10,371 nt of DNA from Asaia bogorensis (lineage in GTDB: Bacteria; Pseudomonadota; Alphaproteobacteria; Acetobacterales; Acetobacteraceae): positions 1 to 10,371 of the forward strand of contig CAMBXJ010000102.1 of the NCBI GenBank assembly GCA_945871455.1, in the 5' to 3' direction. The position numbers and the translations under genes are program-made. The notes beneath the pieces were generated by a model. That model made no database searches, was not told where the DNA came from, and saw nothing but the letters and a program-made list of their open reading frames with translations. Every line of letters begins with the position of its first letter. Position 1 is the first letter of the stretch. This document shows, one piece after another, positions 1-7,439 of this stretch.

Positions 1-137
1 TCGTTCACCGTGATCTCGGCCGTTGCCAGTTCGGGGTCGCGGAATTCGCGCCGCGTGAACACCCCGCTCAGGACGTGGCGGATTTCCTCCGCCACGCGCA
101 ATTGCCGCTGGGACGGTCCGGCGTCTCGCTTCTTCAA
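1..137 (-). CDS. rbfA: Ribosome-binding factor A, N-terminal part (gene runs off the left edge)
   Basis: RbfA binds the 30S subunit and helps mature the 5' end of 16S rRNA, acting in the cytoplasm. Only the first 45 codons and part of the next are visible. They read as a basic start followed by [16 protein letters not shown] and then [15 protein letters not shown], which matches the usual RbfA opening helix and first strand. The only sensible start is a TTG at 135-137. It overlaps the infB stop (TTGA), and no ATG or GTG lies in this frame between it and the conserved region. No separate Shine-Dalgarno sequence is evident, so translation is probably coupled to infB. infB-rbfA is the standard order in this operon. 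The product call is secure; the exact start is inferred from position. Confidence 0.88.
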   Translation of the reverse strand, partial: MKKRDAGPSQRQLRVAEEIRHVLSGVFTRREFRDPELATAEITVN

Positions 138-2944
138 CCCGGAACCATCTCCACTTCGAAGCACTCGACCACGTCGCCTTCCTGCAGATCGTGGAAGTTG
201 GCAAACGACAGGCCGCATTCGTAGCCACGCGCCACTTCGCGGACATCGTCCTTGAAGCGTTTGAGCTGCGAAAGCTCCCCATTGTGGATCACCACGTTCT
301 CTCGCAGAACGCGGACGCCGCTGCCACGCTTCACCAGGCCTTCGGTGATCATGCAGCCCGCGACCTTGCCGGTCTTGGTGATGTTGAAGACCTTGCGGAC
401 CTCGGCGTAGCCCAGGAACTTCTCGCGAGCCTTGGGCGCGACCTTGCCCTTGACCAGCTTTTCAATGTCGTCCGACACCTCATAGATGATCGAGAAGTAG
501 CGGATATCCACCGATTCCCGCTGCGCAAGCTCCCGCGCCTGCGACGTGGCACGCACGTTGAACGCGACGACCACGGCGCTGGAAGCCTTGGCGAGCTGGA
601 TGTCGCTTTCGGTGATCTGCCCGACGCCGGCCAGCAGCACGCGGACCTTCACTTCCTCATGCGCCAATTTCAGCACCGTGGCCTGGATCGCTTCCGCGCT
701 GCCCTGCACATCGGCCTTGATCAGAATCGCGACCTCTTTCTGCTCGCCCGCCTGGATGCGCGCCAACATCTCATCCAGCGTGCCGCGGGCACCGGCGGCC
801 GCACCGGCCACCTTATCCCGCTGTCTCCGAGACCGGAATTCCGTAATCTCTCGCGCTCGGCTTTCACTTTCGACCACCACCAGCGGCTCCCCGGCCGACG
901 GCGCACCGCTCAGGCCCAGGATTTCGACGGGCGTGGACGGTCCGGCTTCGGTCAACGGGCGGCCCTTGTCATCGAGCATGGCGCGCACCCGGCCCCATTC
1001 CGAGCCGGCCACGATGATATCGCCCTGCCGCAATGTGCCGCGCTGCACCAGCACTGTACCCACCGGGCCGCGACCGCGATCGAGGCGGCTTTCAATCACC
1101 GTCCCTTCCGCCGTGCGATCCGGATTGACGCGCAGGTCCAGAATTTCGGCCTGGAGGAGGATGGCTTCCTCCAACTTGTCCAGACCCGTCTTCTTCAGCG
1201 CCGAAACCTCGACGTCCTGGGTCTCGCCGCCCATTTCCTCGACCACGATGTCGTGGCTGAGGAGTTCCTGGCGTACCCGACCCGGATTCGCGTCCGGCTT
1301 GTCCATCTTGTTGATGGCGATGATCAGCGGCGCGTTTGCCGCCTTGGCATGACGGATCGCCTCGATCGTCTGCGGCATCACGCCATCGTCGGAGGCAACC
1401 ACCAGCACCACGATATCGGTGACCGCCGCGCCACGCGCGCGCATGGCGGTGAAGGCTTCGTGACCAGGCGTATCGACGAAGGTGATCCGCTGACCGCTGG
1501 CCATCTGCACCTGATAGGCGCCGATATGCTGGGTGATGCCACCGGCTTCCCCGGCCGCCACGTCGGTTGAACGCAGTGCGTCCAGCAACGACGTCTTGCC
1601 GTGATCGACATGGCCCATGATGGTCACGACCGGCGCACGTGGCACCAATTCCGAATCGATATCCGCGACGCCTTCGATCCCGATTTCGACGTCGGATTCC
1701 GCGACGCGCCGCACCCGGTGGCCAAATTCCTGCACCACCAGTTCGGCGGTGTCGGCATCGAGCGACTGCGTGATCGTCGCCATGACGCCGAGTTTCATCA
1801 GGGTCTTGATGACCTCCGGCGCACGGGCGGCCATACGATTGGCCAGCTCCTGGACGGTGATCTGCTCGGGGAGAATGACGTCTCGCACCACTTTGACCTG
1901 ATCGGAGCGGAGCCGTTCCAGCTCCGCCTGGCGCCGCTCGCGCTCCCGCTGGCGACGGACGGAGGCCAGCGAGCGAACCCGGTCGTCCTCGCCCTCGATC
2001 GCGGCCTGGACGTCGATGCGTCCGGCGCGGCGGCGATCGTCGACGCCCTTCTTGGGTGCCACCACCGGCGGTTTGCGAGCGGGAATACCGCCCGGGCCGG
2101 GGCGGCGCGCCTGACGGGCGTCCTCCTCCTCATCGGCGCGAGTGCCCGGTCGCAGACGCAATGTCTCGTTGACCGCACCCGGCGCGGCGGGTGCCGCCGG
2201 CGCCGCGGGCCTGGCGGCGGGCGCGCCCGGCGCCGTCGCCGGAGCCCGCGCAACGGGCGCCGACGCGGCGGCGGTCGGCGGGGCGGCACCCTGGTCGGGG
2301 CCGGGTTGCCCTGGTTCCTGCACGCTGGGTTGTTCGACCGGACGCGGCGCGCTCGGGCGTTGGCCCGCGGCCACTTCGGCGGCTTCCCGCGCGGCGGCGG
2401 CAGCGGCCTGAGCAGCCGCGGCGGCGTCGGCCTTGCGCTTGTCCTCGGCTTCCGCGGCCAGACGCGTATCTTCTTCGGCCTGTCGGCGCGCCTGTTCGTC
2501 TGCTGCCTTGCGGGCTTCTTCCTCTCGACGACGCGCTTCTTCGGCCGCGGAGAGGATCGAAATCTTCTCCTGCTCGCGCCGTTCGGCCTCGCGTCGGGCA
2601 GAGTCACGCTGCTGTTCGACCAGCGCGCGCTGACGCGCCGCCAGTTCGGTCGCGGTCAGCGCGCGTCCCGCGCCTGGCGCCGGACGACCTGTTGGCGCGG
2701 GTCCGCGCGCTTGTGGAGAGCCCGTGCCGGCTGGTGTCGGTGTCGGTGCTCCGGCCGCCGCTGACGGCGGCGGTGCAACCGGTGCGCGCTTTTTGCGCAC
2801 CTCGACCTGGACGACTTTCGATCGTCCGTGACTGAAGCTCTGCCTGACGGAGCCCGCGTCGACGGTGCGCCCCAGTTCCATGCGTCCCGCGGGACGCAAG
2901 GAGAGCCGACCTTTACCGCCGTCCTGATCGTTGGTTTCGCTCAT
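134..2944 (-). CDS. infB: Translation initiation factor IF-2
   Basis: IF2 is the GTPase that brings initiator fMet-tRNA to the 30S subunit and promotes subunit joining. The 936-residue protein has an alphaproteobacterial-type N-terminal segment (about 13-53, with [19 protein letters not shown]). A long Ala/Glu/Arg coiled-coil-like and then Ala/Pro-rich linker follows (about 95-290). The IF2_N domain covers about 358-413. The GTPase domain shows G1 GHVDHGKT (444-451), G2 GGITQHIG (468-475), G3 DTPGHE (491-496), G4 NKMD (545-548) and G5 SALKKTG (581-587). The C-terminal beta-barrel and fMet-tRNA-binding domains run to the end, with [12 protein letters not shown] at about 853-864. All GTPase signature residues are intact. 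The ATG at 2942-2944 overlaps the stop of the upstream ylxR fusion gene (ATGA), so translational coupling is likely; only a weak purine stretch precedes it. Its stop in turn overlaps the rbfA start. Confidence 0.98.
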   Translation of the reverse strand: MSETNDQDGGKGRLSLRPAGRMELGRTVDAGSVRQSFSHGRSKVVQVEVRKKRAPVAPPPSAAAGAPTPTPAGTGSPQARGPAPTGRPAPGAGRALTATELAARQRALVEQQRDSARREAERREQEKISILSAAEEARRREEEARKAADEQARRQAEEDTRLAAEAEDKRKADAAAAAQAAAAAAREAAEVAAGQRPSAPRPVEQPSVQEPGQPGPDQGAAPPTAAASAPVARAPATAPGAPAARPAAPAAPAAPGAVNETLRLRPGTRADEEEDARQARRPGPGGIPARKPPVVAPKKGVDDRRRAGRIDVQAAIEGEDDRVRSLASVRRQRERERRQAELERLRSDQVKVVRDVILPEQITVQELANRMAARAPEVIKTLMKLGVMATITQSLDADTAELVVQEFGHRVRRVAESDVEIGIEGVADIDSELVPRAPVVTIMGHVDHGKTSLLDALRSTDVAAGEAGGITQHIGAYQVQMASGQRITFVDTPGHEAFTAMRARGAAVTDIVVLVVASDDGVMPQTIEAIRHAKAANAPLIIAINKMDKPDANPGRVRQELLSHDIVVEEMGGETQDVEVSALKKTGLDKLEEAILLQAEILDLRVNPDRTAEGTVIESRLDRGRGPVGTVLVQRGTLRQGDIIVAGSEWGRVRAMLDDKGRPLTEAGPSTPVEILGLSGAPSAGEPLVVVESESRAREITEFRSRRQRDKVAGAAAGARGTLDEMLARIQAGEQKEVAILIKADVQGSAEAIQATVLKLAHEEVKVRVLLAGVGQITESDIQLAKASSAVVVAFNVRATSQARELAQRESVDIRYFSIIYEVSDDIEKLVKGKVAPKAREKFLGYAEVRKVFNITKTGKVAGCMITEGLVKRGSGVRVLRENVVIHNGELSQLKRFKDDVREVARGYECGLSFANFHDLQEGDVVECFEVEMVPG

Positions 2945-3852
2945 GCTTTACCCGTGGCACCCACTTCTATGTTCACGCCGGCGGTTTCCCGCCTGTCTGT
3001 CCCCATGGACACGCGCCCGAATCCTCGTAGTCCCGCCAGCCGTCCCGCCTCTGTCACAAGAGCGTTGGCCAGTTTACCGGGCGCGACCGCGACATGGACG
3101 ACATGGTCCTTCGCGAATATCCGCCCCAGTGTTTCGGCCGGCAATGGATCGATCACGCAGACCGACGCAGCCGCACCCGACAGAAACCGTATCCGCTCCG
3201 CTTCGCTGCCGTCCGAAGCCTGAACCGCCACACCGGCCTGTCCCCCGCGAACCCACTCCCGCGCCTTTTCGAACCCGGCGATCGCCTGACCGGCCCGACG
3301 AGCAAGGCCAAGCAATTCGCCGATCCGTCGGACCAACGCCGCTTCGAGCATGTCGCGAAGGTTGGGGGACACCGACACCGGACCACGAGCAGCGCGGGCG
3401 AACGCACGCACGAGCTGACGATACGCGTCTCCTTGTGCGCCCCCGTGTTGTAACACATCCCCCGACGCGCTCAACCATATTCCCCGTCCGGGCAGCCTTG
3501 CGGCCAGGTCAGGGACCAACGCGCGGTCGGGGCCGATCACAAAGCGGATCATGCGTTCCTTGGGCTGGCGTTCGCGCGTGACAATGCAACGCCGCAGCGG
3601 GCCGGTTTCGGGTTCGTCCGCCGTGTCGTCGGCCGAAATTACATCGGTCGAGAGCACATCGGCCGTGGCTGCGTCGGCGAGAGCCGCATGATTTGGCGCT
3701 TGGTCAGGCGGCACCGTCATGGCCTGCGCAGGCAGGCCATCCACGGCTTTGCCGAGATCAGCACTGCAAGCCGTGGATGGCGGGTCTACCCCCGCCATGA
3801 CGCGGAGGGACCCGTGCTCAACACCAGATGCAGCAGTAGATGCCGCAATCAT
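2941..3852 (-). CDS. Fused YlxR (DUF448) and L7Ae-like RNA-binding protein
   Basis: This is a cytoplasmic RNA-binding protein of 303 residues from the chosen start. After an N-terminal extension of about 85 residues, the YlxR/DUF448 domain begins with [19 protein letters not shown] (about 87-105) and continues through [17 protein letters not shown]. An L7Ae-like domain follows (about 173-277), starting near [17 protein letters not shown] and ending near [16 protein letters not shown]. In Firmicutes the same operon carries these as two genes, ylxR and ylxQ; B. subtilis YlxR is reported to bind RNase P RNA. The function of the fusion is not known to me. I chose the ATG at 3850-3852 because GAGGAG lies 10 bases upstream and the gap to nusA is 22 bp. 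Longer frames would run into nusA. Part of the N-terminal extension (about residues 18-45) is encoded by an inserted palindromic repeat. In-frame ATGs within the repeat, at 3796-3798 and 3718-3720 (259 residues), are alternative starts. Confidence 0.9.
   Translation of the reverse strand: MIAASTAASGVEHGSLRVMAGVDPPSTACSADLGKAVDGLPAQAMTVPPDQAPNHAALADAATADVLSTDVISADDTADEPETGPLRRCIVTRERQPKERMIRFVIGPDRALVPDLAARLPGRGIWLSASGDVLQHGGAQGDAYRQLVRAFARAARGPVSVSPNLRDMLEAALVRRIGELLGLARRAGQAIAGFEKAREWVRGGQAGVAVQASDGSEAERIRFLSGAAASVCVIDPLPAETLGRIFAKDHVVHVAVAPGKLANALVTEAGRLAGLRGFGRVSMGTDRRETAGVNIEVGATGKA
3715..3802. repeat. Inverted pair of 35-bp REP-like palindromes inside ylxR coding sequence
   Basis: Two 35-bp arms, 3715-3749 and 3768-3802, lie in inverted orientation around an 18-bp spacer. 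Each arm, read in the same sense, begins CGTCATGGC and ends CCATCCACGGCTT. The middles differ, yet each can fold on its own: GGCCTGCGCAGGCAGGCC on the left, and GGCGGGT against ACCCCCGCC on the right. So there are two small hairpins that can also pair with each other as one long stem. The motif resembles dispersed palindromic repeats I remember from alphaproteobacterial genomes (CGTCATGGC...GCCATCCACG), but only this pair is present in the window. It falls in the N-terminal extension of the YlxR-L7Ae gene and leaves the frame open. Confidence 0.8.
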
Positions 3853-3862
3853 TACCGCGGGT

Positions 3863-3868
3863 CTCCTC
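3863..3868 (-). promoter_or_regulatory. Ribosome binding site of the ylxR fusion gene
   Basis: GAGGAG on the minus strand lies 10 bases before the ATG at 3850-3852 and 6 bases after the nusA stop. It is the only strong Shine-Dalgarno sequence near the possible starts of this gene. It supports the long start, which puts the palindromic repeat inside the coding sequence rather than in a leader. Confidence 0.65.
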
Positions 3869-3874
3869 AGGGCC

Positions 3875-5476
3875 TCAGTCGTGGCCGGCCTCCCCTTCCT
3901 TTGCCTCAACGGTAGCGTCGTCGGACAGGTCGTCGGGCACTTCGGCATCGGCGTCCGCGTCGGGCGCGGCGGCGTCTTCATCGTCGAACCAGTGCGCCCG
4001 GGCCATCATGATCACGTCATTGGCAACGGCCTCATCCATCTTGTCGGCGCCGACGATCTCGATCAGTTCGTCCGAGGCCAGATCGCCCAGGTCGTCCAGG
4101 GATTTGACACCCTTTTCGCCCAGGGCCACCAGCATCGCCGGCGTCAGGACCTCGATCACCGCCACATCGTCGGAAACGCCAAGGGCGATCCGCTTGTCCG
4201 TCAGTTCGTTGTCGCGATTGGTGATGAAGGTCTCCGCGCGACGGATCAGTTCCTCCGCCACGTTGTCGTCGAACCCTTCGATGGCCGCGACTTCTTCGAC
4301 CGGTGTGAACGCCAGTTCCTCGACCGATGTGAAGCCTTCCGTCACCAGAAGCCCGGCGATCATATCGTCGACATCCAACGCTTCCACGAATTGGCCGGAC
4401 CGGCGGCGGAATTCCTCCTGCCGGCGCTCGCTTTCCTCTGCCTCGGTCAGGATATCGATGTCCCACCGCGTCAACTGCGACGCCAGGCGGACGTTCTGGC
4501 CACGCCGTCCGATCGCGAGCGAGAGCTGCTCATCGGGCACCACGACTTCCACCCGGCCGGCTTCCTCATCCAGCACGACCTTGGTCACCTCGGCCGGGGC
4601 CAGCGCGTTCACCACGAAGGTGGCGGCCTGCGCGCTCCAGGGAATGATGTCGATTTTCTCGCCCTGCAATTCCTGCACGACGGCCTGCACGCGCGATCCC
4701 CGCATACCCACGCAGGCACCGACGGGATCGATCGAAGAGTCGCGGCTGATCACCGCCATCTTGGCGCGAGACCCCGGATCGCGCGACACCGCCTTGATCT
4801 CGATGATGCCGTCATAGATTTCCGGCACTTCCTGCGCGAACAGCTTGGCCAGGAAGCCGGGATGCGTGCGAGACAGGAAAATCTGCGGCCCGCGGGGTTC
4901 TTCGCGGACATCGTAGATGTAGGCGCGCACACGATCGCCGTTGCGGAAACTCTCCCGCGGGATCAGCTCATCGCGCCGCAACAACGCTTCCGCCCGGCCC
5001 AGTTCCACCATCAGGTTGCCGTATTCGGTGCGCTTGACCACACCGTTGATGACCTCACCCACGCGGTCCTTGAACTCGTCGTATTGCCGCTTGCGCTCAT
5101 ACTCCCGCACGCGCTGCACGATGACCTGCTTGGCGGTCTGCGCGGCGATACGGCCGAAATCGATCGGCGGCAGCGGGTCGATCAGGTGCTGACCAAGCTG
5201 AATGTCGGGCTTGAACTTGCGAGCGATATGGACGGGGATCTGAGTTTCCTCGTTCTCCACCGCTTCCACCGCCTCGGTCCAGCGCGAGAGGCGCACATCG
5301 CCGGTCTTGCGGTCGATCGTCGCGCGGATGTCCTTCTCGTGCCCGTATTTGGCGCGCCCGGCCTTCTGGATGGCCTGCTCCATCGCCTCCAGCACTTCCT
5401 CTCGGTCGATCGACTTCTCCCGCGCGACGGCGTCGGCGACCAGGAGCAGTTCGGGGCGGGCGATAGCGGTATCCAT
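3875..5476 (-). CDS. nusA: Transcription termination/antitermination factor NusA
   Basis: NusA binds RNA polymerase and nascent RNA, prolongs hairpin pauses, modulates intrinsic and Rho-dependent termination, and takes part in antitermination of rRNA operons. The 533-residue protein has the N-terminal RNAP-binding domain (about 1-130), an S1 domain (about 135-200), KH1 with [16 protein letters not shown] (251-266) and KH2 with [15 protein letters not shown] (321-335). The C-terminal half carries two helix-hairpin-helix acidic repeat modules (about 365-425 and 435-495) and a very acidic tail (about 498-530). Length and domain order are normal for a proteobacterial NusA with AR1/AR2-type repeats. 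The ATG at 5474-5476 has GAGG 6 bases upstream. It follows rimP after 27 bp and precedes ylxR by 22 bp. An intrinsic terminator in the operon leader may let NusA limit its own synthesis (inference). Confidence 0.98.
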   Translation of the reverse strand: MDTAIARPELLLVADAVAREKSIDREEVLEAMEQAIQKAGRAKYGHEKDIRATIDRKTGDVRLSRWTEAVEAVENEETQIPVHIARKFKPDIQLGQHLIDPLPPIDFGRIAAQTAKQVIVQRVREYERKRQYDEFKDRVGEVINGVVKRTEYGNLMVELGRAEALLRRDELIPRESFRNGDRVRAYIYDVREEPRGPQIFLSRTHPGFLAKLFAQEVPEIYDGIIEIKAVSRDPGSRAKMAVISRDSSIDPVGACVGMRGSRVQAVVQELQGEKIDIIPWSAQAATFVVNALAPAEVTKVVLDEEAGRVEVVVPDEQLSLAIGRRGQNVRLASQLTRWDIDILTEAEESERRQEEFRRRSGQFVEALDVDDMIAGLLVTEGFTSVEELAFTPVEEVAAIEGFDDNVAEELIRRAETFITNRDNELTDKRIALGVSDDVAVIEVLTPAMLVALGEKGVKSLDDLGDLASDELIEIVGADKMDEAVANDVIMMARAHWFDDEDAAAPDADADAEVPDDLSDDATVEAKEGEAGHD

Positions 5477-5503
5477 GGACGACCTCGATGCTTGGGTCTT
5501 GGT

Positions 5504-6022
5504 TCAGTTGGTCTTCGGTGGGTTCGCCGTCGCTTCGATCAAGGCATCGGTCAGAACGAGCTTGGCTCGGCGCAGTTCGGCGAGTTTCAATTCAACCTCG
5601 GTCCCGTCGTCGAGGCGCATTCTTGCGATTTCGTCATCCGCGCCAAGCACAATCCCGGAGAACCGCTTCCGGCCGTTCACCGGAAATTGCGTCTCGGCCC
5701 GAGCCGCGTGGCCAGCGAAGCGGTTCCAGTCCTTCGCCCGGGTCAACGGACGGTCGATCCCGGCGGAACTGACCTCCAGATTCCAGGCGCCGGGAATGGG
5801 GTCTTCCACGTCGATCATGGCGCTGACCTGGTGGCTGATGGTCTCACAATCGTCCACATTGATCTGCGCGCCGTCGGCACGGTCCGCCATGATCTGCACG
5901 GTCGGGCGTTCGCGCCCCAGGATCGTGATGCGCACGAGTTCGTAGCCCATATGGAGAAGCATTGGCTCAACCAGGGCAGTCAGACGCTGTTCCAAAGTCG
6001 TGTGGTTAGGTTCGCTTGTCAC
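5504..6022 (-). CDS. rimP: Ribosome maturation factor RimP
   Basis: RimP is a cytoplasmic factor needed for 30S subunit maturation. The protein of 172 residues starts with [21 protein letters not shown], the typical N-terminal helix. It contains the family signature as [12 protein letters not shown] (about 82-93), where many homologues have SSPGIDRPL, and ends with a C-terminal SH3-like domain around [21 protein letters not shown] (split here by reference to its parts: FSGIVLG, then [11 protein letters not shown]). Length is normal. It is first in the rimP-nusA-ylxR-infB-rbfA operon. The start is unusual: GTG at 6020-6022 or the adjacent TTG at 6023-6025. No ATG precedes the conserved region, an in-frame TAA lies at 6044-6046, and no Shine-Dalgarno sequence is visible. 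Instead the U-rich tail of a terminator lies immediately upstream. The product is certain; the start is a choice between two neighbouring codons. Confidence 0.94.
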   Translation of the reverse strand: MTSEPNHTTLEQRLTALVEPMLLHMGYELVRITILGRERPTVQIMADRADGAQINVDDCETISHQVSAMIDVEDPIPGAWNLEVSSAGIDRPLTRAKDWNRFAGHAARAETQFPVNGRKRFSGIVLGADDEIARMRLDDGTEVELKLAELRRAKLVLTDALIEATANPPKTN

Positions 6023-6028
6023 CAAAAC

Positions 6029-6054
6029 AAAAAAGGCGGCCGGTTAAGGCCACC
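6029..6054 (-). terminator. Intrinsic terminator (likely attenuator) in the rimP-nusA-infB leader
   Basis: Read on the minus strand, GGTGGCC (6054-6048), loop TTAACC and GGCCGCC (6041-6035) form a 7-bp stem with one U-G wobble. It is followed at once by TTTTTTGTTTT (6034-6024). This is a textbook Rho-independent terminator shape. No minus-strand gene is evident between here and the divergent gene at 6335, so the hairpin can only act on transcripts heading into rimP. It is therefore read as a leader attenuator. It ends 6 to 7 bases before the first possible rimP start codon. Its strength in the cell cannot be judged from sequence. Confidence 0.72.
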
Positions 6055-6088
6055 CCCCGATAGTTAGCGGAGAATGTAGAGTGTTCAT
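6044..6088 (-). other. Possible 14-codon leader ORF ending in the terminator loop
   Basis: An ATG at 6086-6088 opens a 14-residue frame, MNTLHSPLTIGGWP, whose TAA stop (6044-6046) lies in the loop of the terminator. A ribosome finishing this ORF would cover the 5' arm of the stem. The frame is the same as that of rimP. There is no recognisable Shine-Dalgarno sequence before the ATG, and short frames arise easily by chance, so this is a weak candidate. Confidence 0.2.
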
Positions 6089-6117
6089 GACATAGCCGCG
6101 CGCCCGACGGTTTGCAA
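6089..6117 (-). promoter_or_regulatory. Weak sigma70-like promoter candidate for the rimP operon
   Basis: On the minus strand, TTGCAA (6117-6112) is followed after exactly 17 bases by TATGTC (6094-6089). The match is four of six to the -35 box, but only the first three bases fit the -10 box. It would start transcription near 6082, about 30 bases before the terminator stem. If so, the leader ORF start at 6088 would not be transcribed. It is offered only because spacing and location fit; other starts further upstream are possible. Confidence 0.2.
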
Positions 6118-6334
6118 GCCTTGGCGACAGTAGGCGGCAATTGCCATGATGGACCGGAAATGACGGCGGGGGGCGCCAGTTGTCCGCGCCGGAACATTGA
6201 ACCCGCCTGAGAGCGTCGGACGTGGCCCGCATCGCCCACGGAAAAGCGGCGGAATTTCCGACAAGGTGTAGTAGGAAAGCCCGCAAAGCTGGGCGAGAAC
6301 GCCACGCAACCACCTGTGGGAGGGTATCAAAGTC

Positions 6335-7357
6335 ATGGCCGGCCGCGCTCTTACCTGTCTGCTCGCCGTTTTCCGGTCCATCCCCCGCCGAGCGCTTCCC
6401 GCCGCGATGCTGGCCGGGATGGTTCTGGTCAACCCGGCAATGGCGCAGGACAAATATCCGTCCAAGCCGATCCGCGTGATCGTGCCATTCACGGTCGGCG
6501 GCCCCACCGACATCGTCACCCGCATCATCGGCGCCCGCATGGCGGAACTGCTCGGCCAGCAACTGGTGGTCGACAACAGGGGTGGCGCGGGCGGCAAATT
6601 GGGCAGTGAAATGCTCGCCAAGGCCCCACCCGATGGCTACACGCTGGGGCTGGCCACGGTGTCGACCCACGCGATCAACCCCAGCCTTTACAAGACGATC
6701 GCCTATGATCCGCTGAAGGATTTCGCCCCCATCGGCAAGATCGGCGACATCCCGCTGCTGTTGTCGGTGCATCGATCAGTGGACGCGACGGACGTGGCGG
6801 GACTGGTCGCGCTGATCAAGGCCAATCCCGGCAAATACAGCTATGGCTCACCCGGAATGGGCAGCATGGGGCATCTGTGCGCGGAGGTGCTGAAGACCCT
6901 GCATGGTGGGCTGGACATCGCCCATGTGCCGTATCGGGGCGGCGGGCAGATGATGAACGACCTGGCGGCCGGGCAAATCCCGATGGTGTTCGAAGGCACG
7001 CCCACCAGCCTGCCGCAAATTCAGGCCGGCACCATCCGGCCCCTGGCCGCCGGCTCGCTGACCCGCACGCGGAGCCTGCCCGACCTGAAAACGATGGAGG
7101 AGCAAGGCTACAAAGGCTTCGAATGCGCCGCCTGGTTCGGCCTGTTCGCCCCCGCGAAGACGCCCCAGCCCATCATCGCTCAACTGACCGCCGCGCTGAA
7201 TGCCGCGCTGGCCGATCCGGCGGTGGATGCGCGCCTGCGCGAACTTGGGGTCGACCCCAGCCCGGACACCAGCCCAGATAAGCTGACCGCGTTCCTGAAG
7301 GCGGAACTGACGAAATGGACGCCGATCATCCAGTCCGCCGGCGTGCAACTGGACTGA
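6335..7357 (+). CDS. TctC/Bug-family tripartite tricarboxylate transporter substrate-binding protein
   Basis: This is a periplasmic solute receptor of the TctC/Bug family, which captures small organic acids or similar compounds for TctAB-type transporters or acts in sensing. The 340-residue precursor has a Sec signal peptide: a basic start to residue 19, a hydrophobic stretch of about 20-34, and cleavage after AMA (about 37/38). The mature part opens with YPSKPIRVIVPFTVGGPTD (41-59), then LVVDNRGGAGGKLGSE (77-92) and PPDGYTL (98-104), the standard family signature around the ligand site. HVPYRGGGQMMNDLAAGQI (197-215) is also typical. Length is normal. GGGAGGG lies 10 bases before the ATG, which fixes the start. 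No tctA or tctB is adjacent, as is common for the expanded Bug family. The substrate cannot be told from sequence. It is divergent from rimP and convergent with the next gene. Confidence 0.93.
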   Translation: MAGRALTCLLAVFRSIPRRALPAAMLAGMVLVNPAMAQDKYPSKPIRVIVPFTVGGPTDIVTRIIGARMAELLGQQLVVDNRGGAGGKLGSEMLAKAPPDGYTLGLATVSTHAINPSLYKTIAYDPLKDFAPIGKIGDIPLLLSVHRSVDATDVAGLVALIKANPGKYSYGSPGMGSMGHLCAEVLKTLHGGLDIAHVPYRGGGQMMNDLAAGQIPMVFEGTPTSLPQIQAGTIRPLAAGSLTRTRSLPDLKTMEEQGYKGFECAAWFGLFAPAKTPQPIIAQLTAALNAALADPAVDARLRELGVDPSPDTSPDKLTAFLKAELTKWTPIIQSAGVQLD

Positions 7358-7364
7358 CGCCGGC

Positions 7365-7379
7365 GGGCATTTGCCCTTT
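7365..7379 (+). terminator. Weak terminator candidate in the convergent gap 7358-7439
   Basis: GGGC (7365-7368), loop ATTT and GCCC (7373-7376) form a 4-bp hairpin followed by TTT, 7 bases after the TctC-type stop. A second possible stem in the same 82-bp gap pairs CCGACC near 7383 with GGTCGG near 7405, without a U tract. Both are weak, but the gap between two convergent genes should hold termination signals. Confidence 0.2.
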
Positions 7380-7439
7380 GGCCCGACCGGGCTCGCCGGG
7401 GCGGGTCGGCAGCGCGACAGTGAACGCCCGCCCGGTCTG

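Larger units (their letters stand above)
6026..6334. other. Divergent intergenic region between rimP and the TctC-type gene
   Basis: This 309-bp stretch separates the minus-strand rimP operon from the plus-strand gene at 6335, so it must carry promoters in both directions. Besides the terminator and the weak promoter candidate described separately, I see no tRNA or complete gene. Short open frames cross it on both strands, but they lack conserved content and ribosome binding sites. I found no convincing plus-strand promoter. Confidence 0.6.

Noticed and set aside
2100..2660. Repetitive GC-rich tract that could be mistaken for a tandem repeat or CRISPR-like array
   Set aside because: It encodes the Ala/Pro/Glu/Arg-rich linker of IF2. 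There is no regular repeat-spacer pattern.
191..2764. Long plus-strand open frames (191-1570 and 1601-2764) opposite infB
   Set aside because: Both share the codon register of infB and are explained in the same way. No protein family features are seen.
3719..6067. A 782-codon open frame on the plus strand, antisense to nusA and rimP
   Set aside because: It is in exact codon register with both nusA and rimP, so its codons are reverse complements of theirs. Stops would need TTA, CTA or TCA codons, which are rare in GC-rich genes. It has no recognisable domain and its residues are rich in His, Arg and Asp, as expected for a shadow.
6055..6334. Initiator tRNA gene upstream of rimP, as in E. coli metY
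   Set aside because: I looked for the T-arm and acceptor pattern on the minus strand and found no tRNA-like sequence here.
6006..6772. Minus-strand open frames crossing the rimP leader and the start of the TctC-type gene
   Set aside because: They lack conserved sequence and ribosome binding sites and overlap a clear gene on the other strand. Only the last 14 codons of one frame are kept, as a weak leader-ORF candidate.
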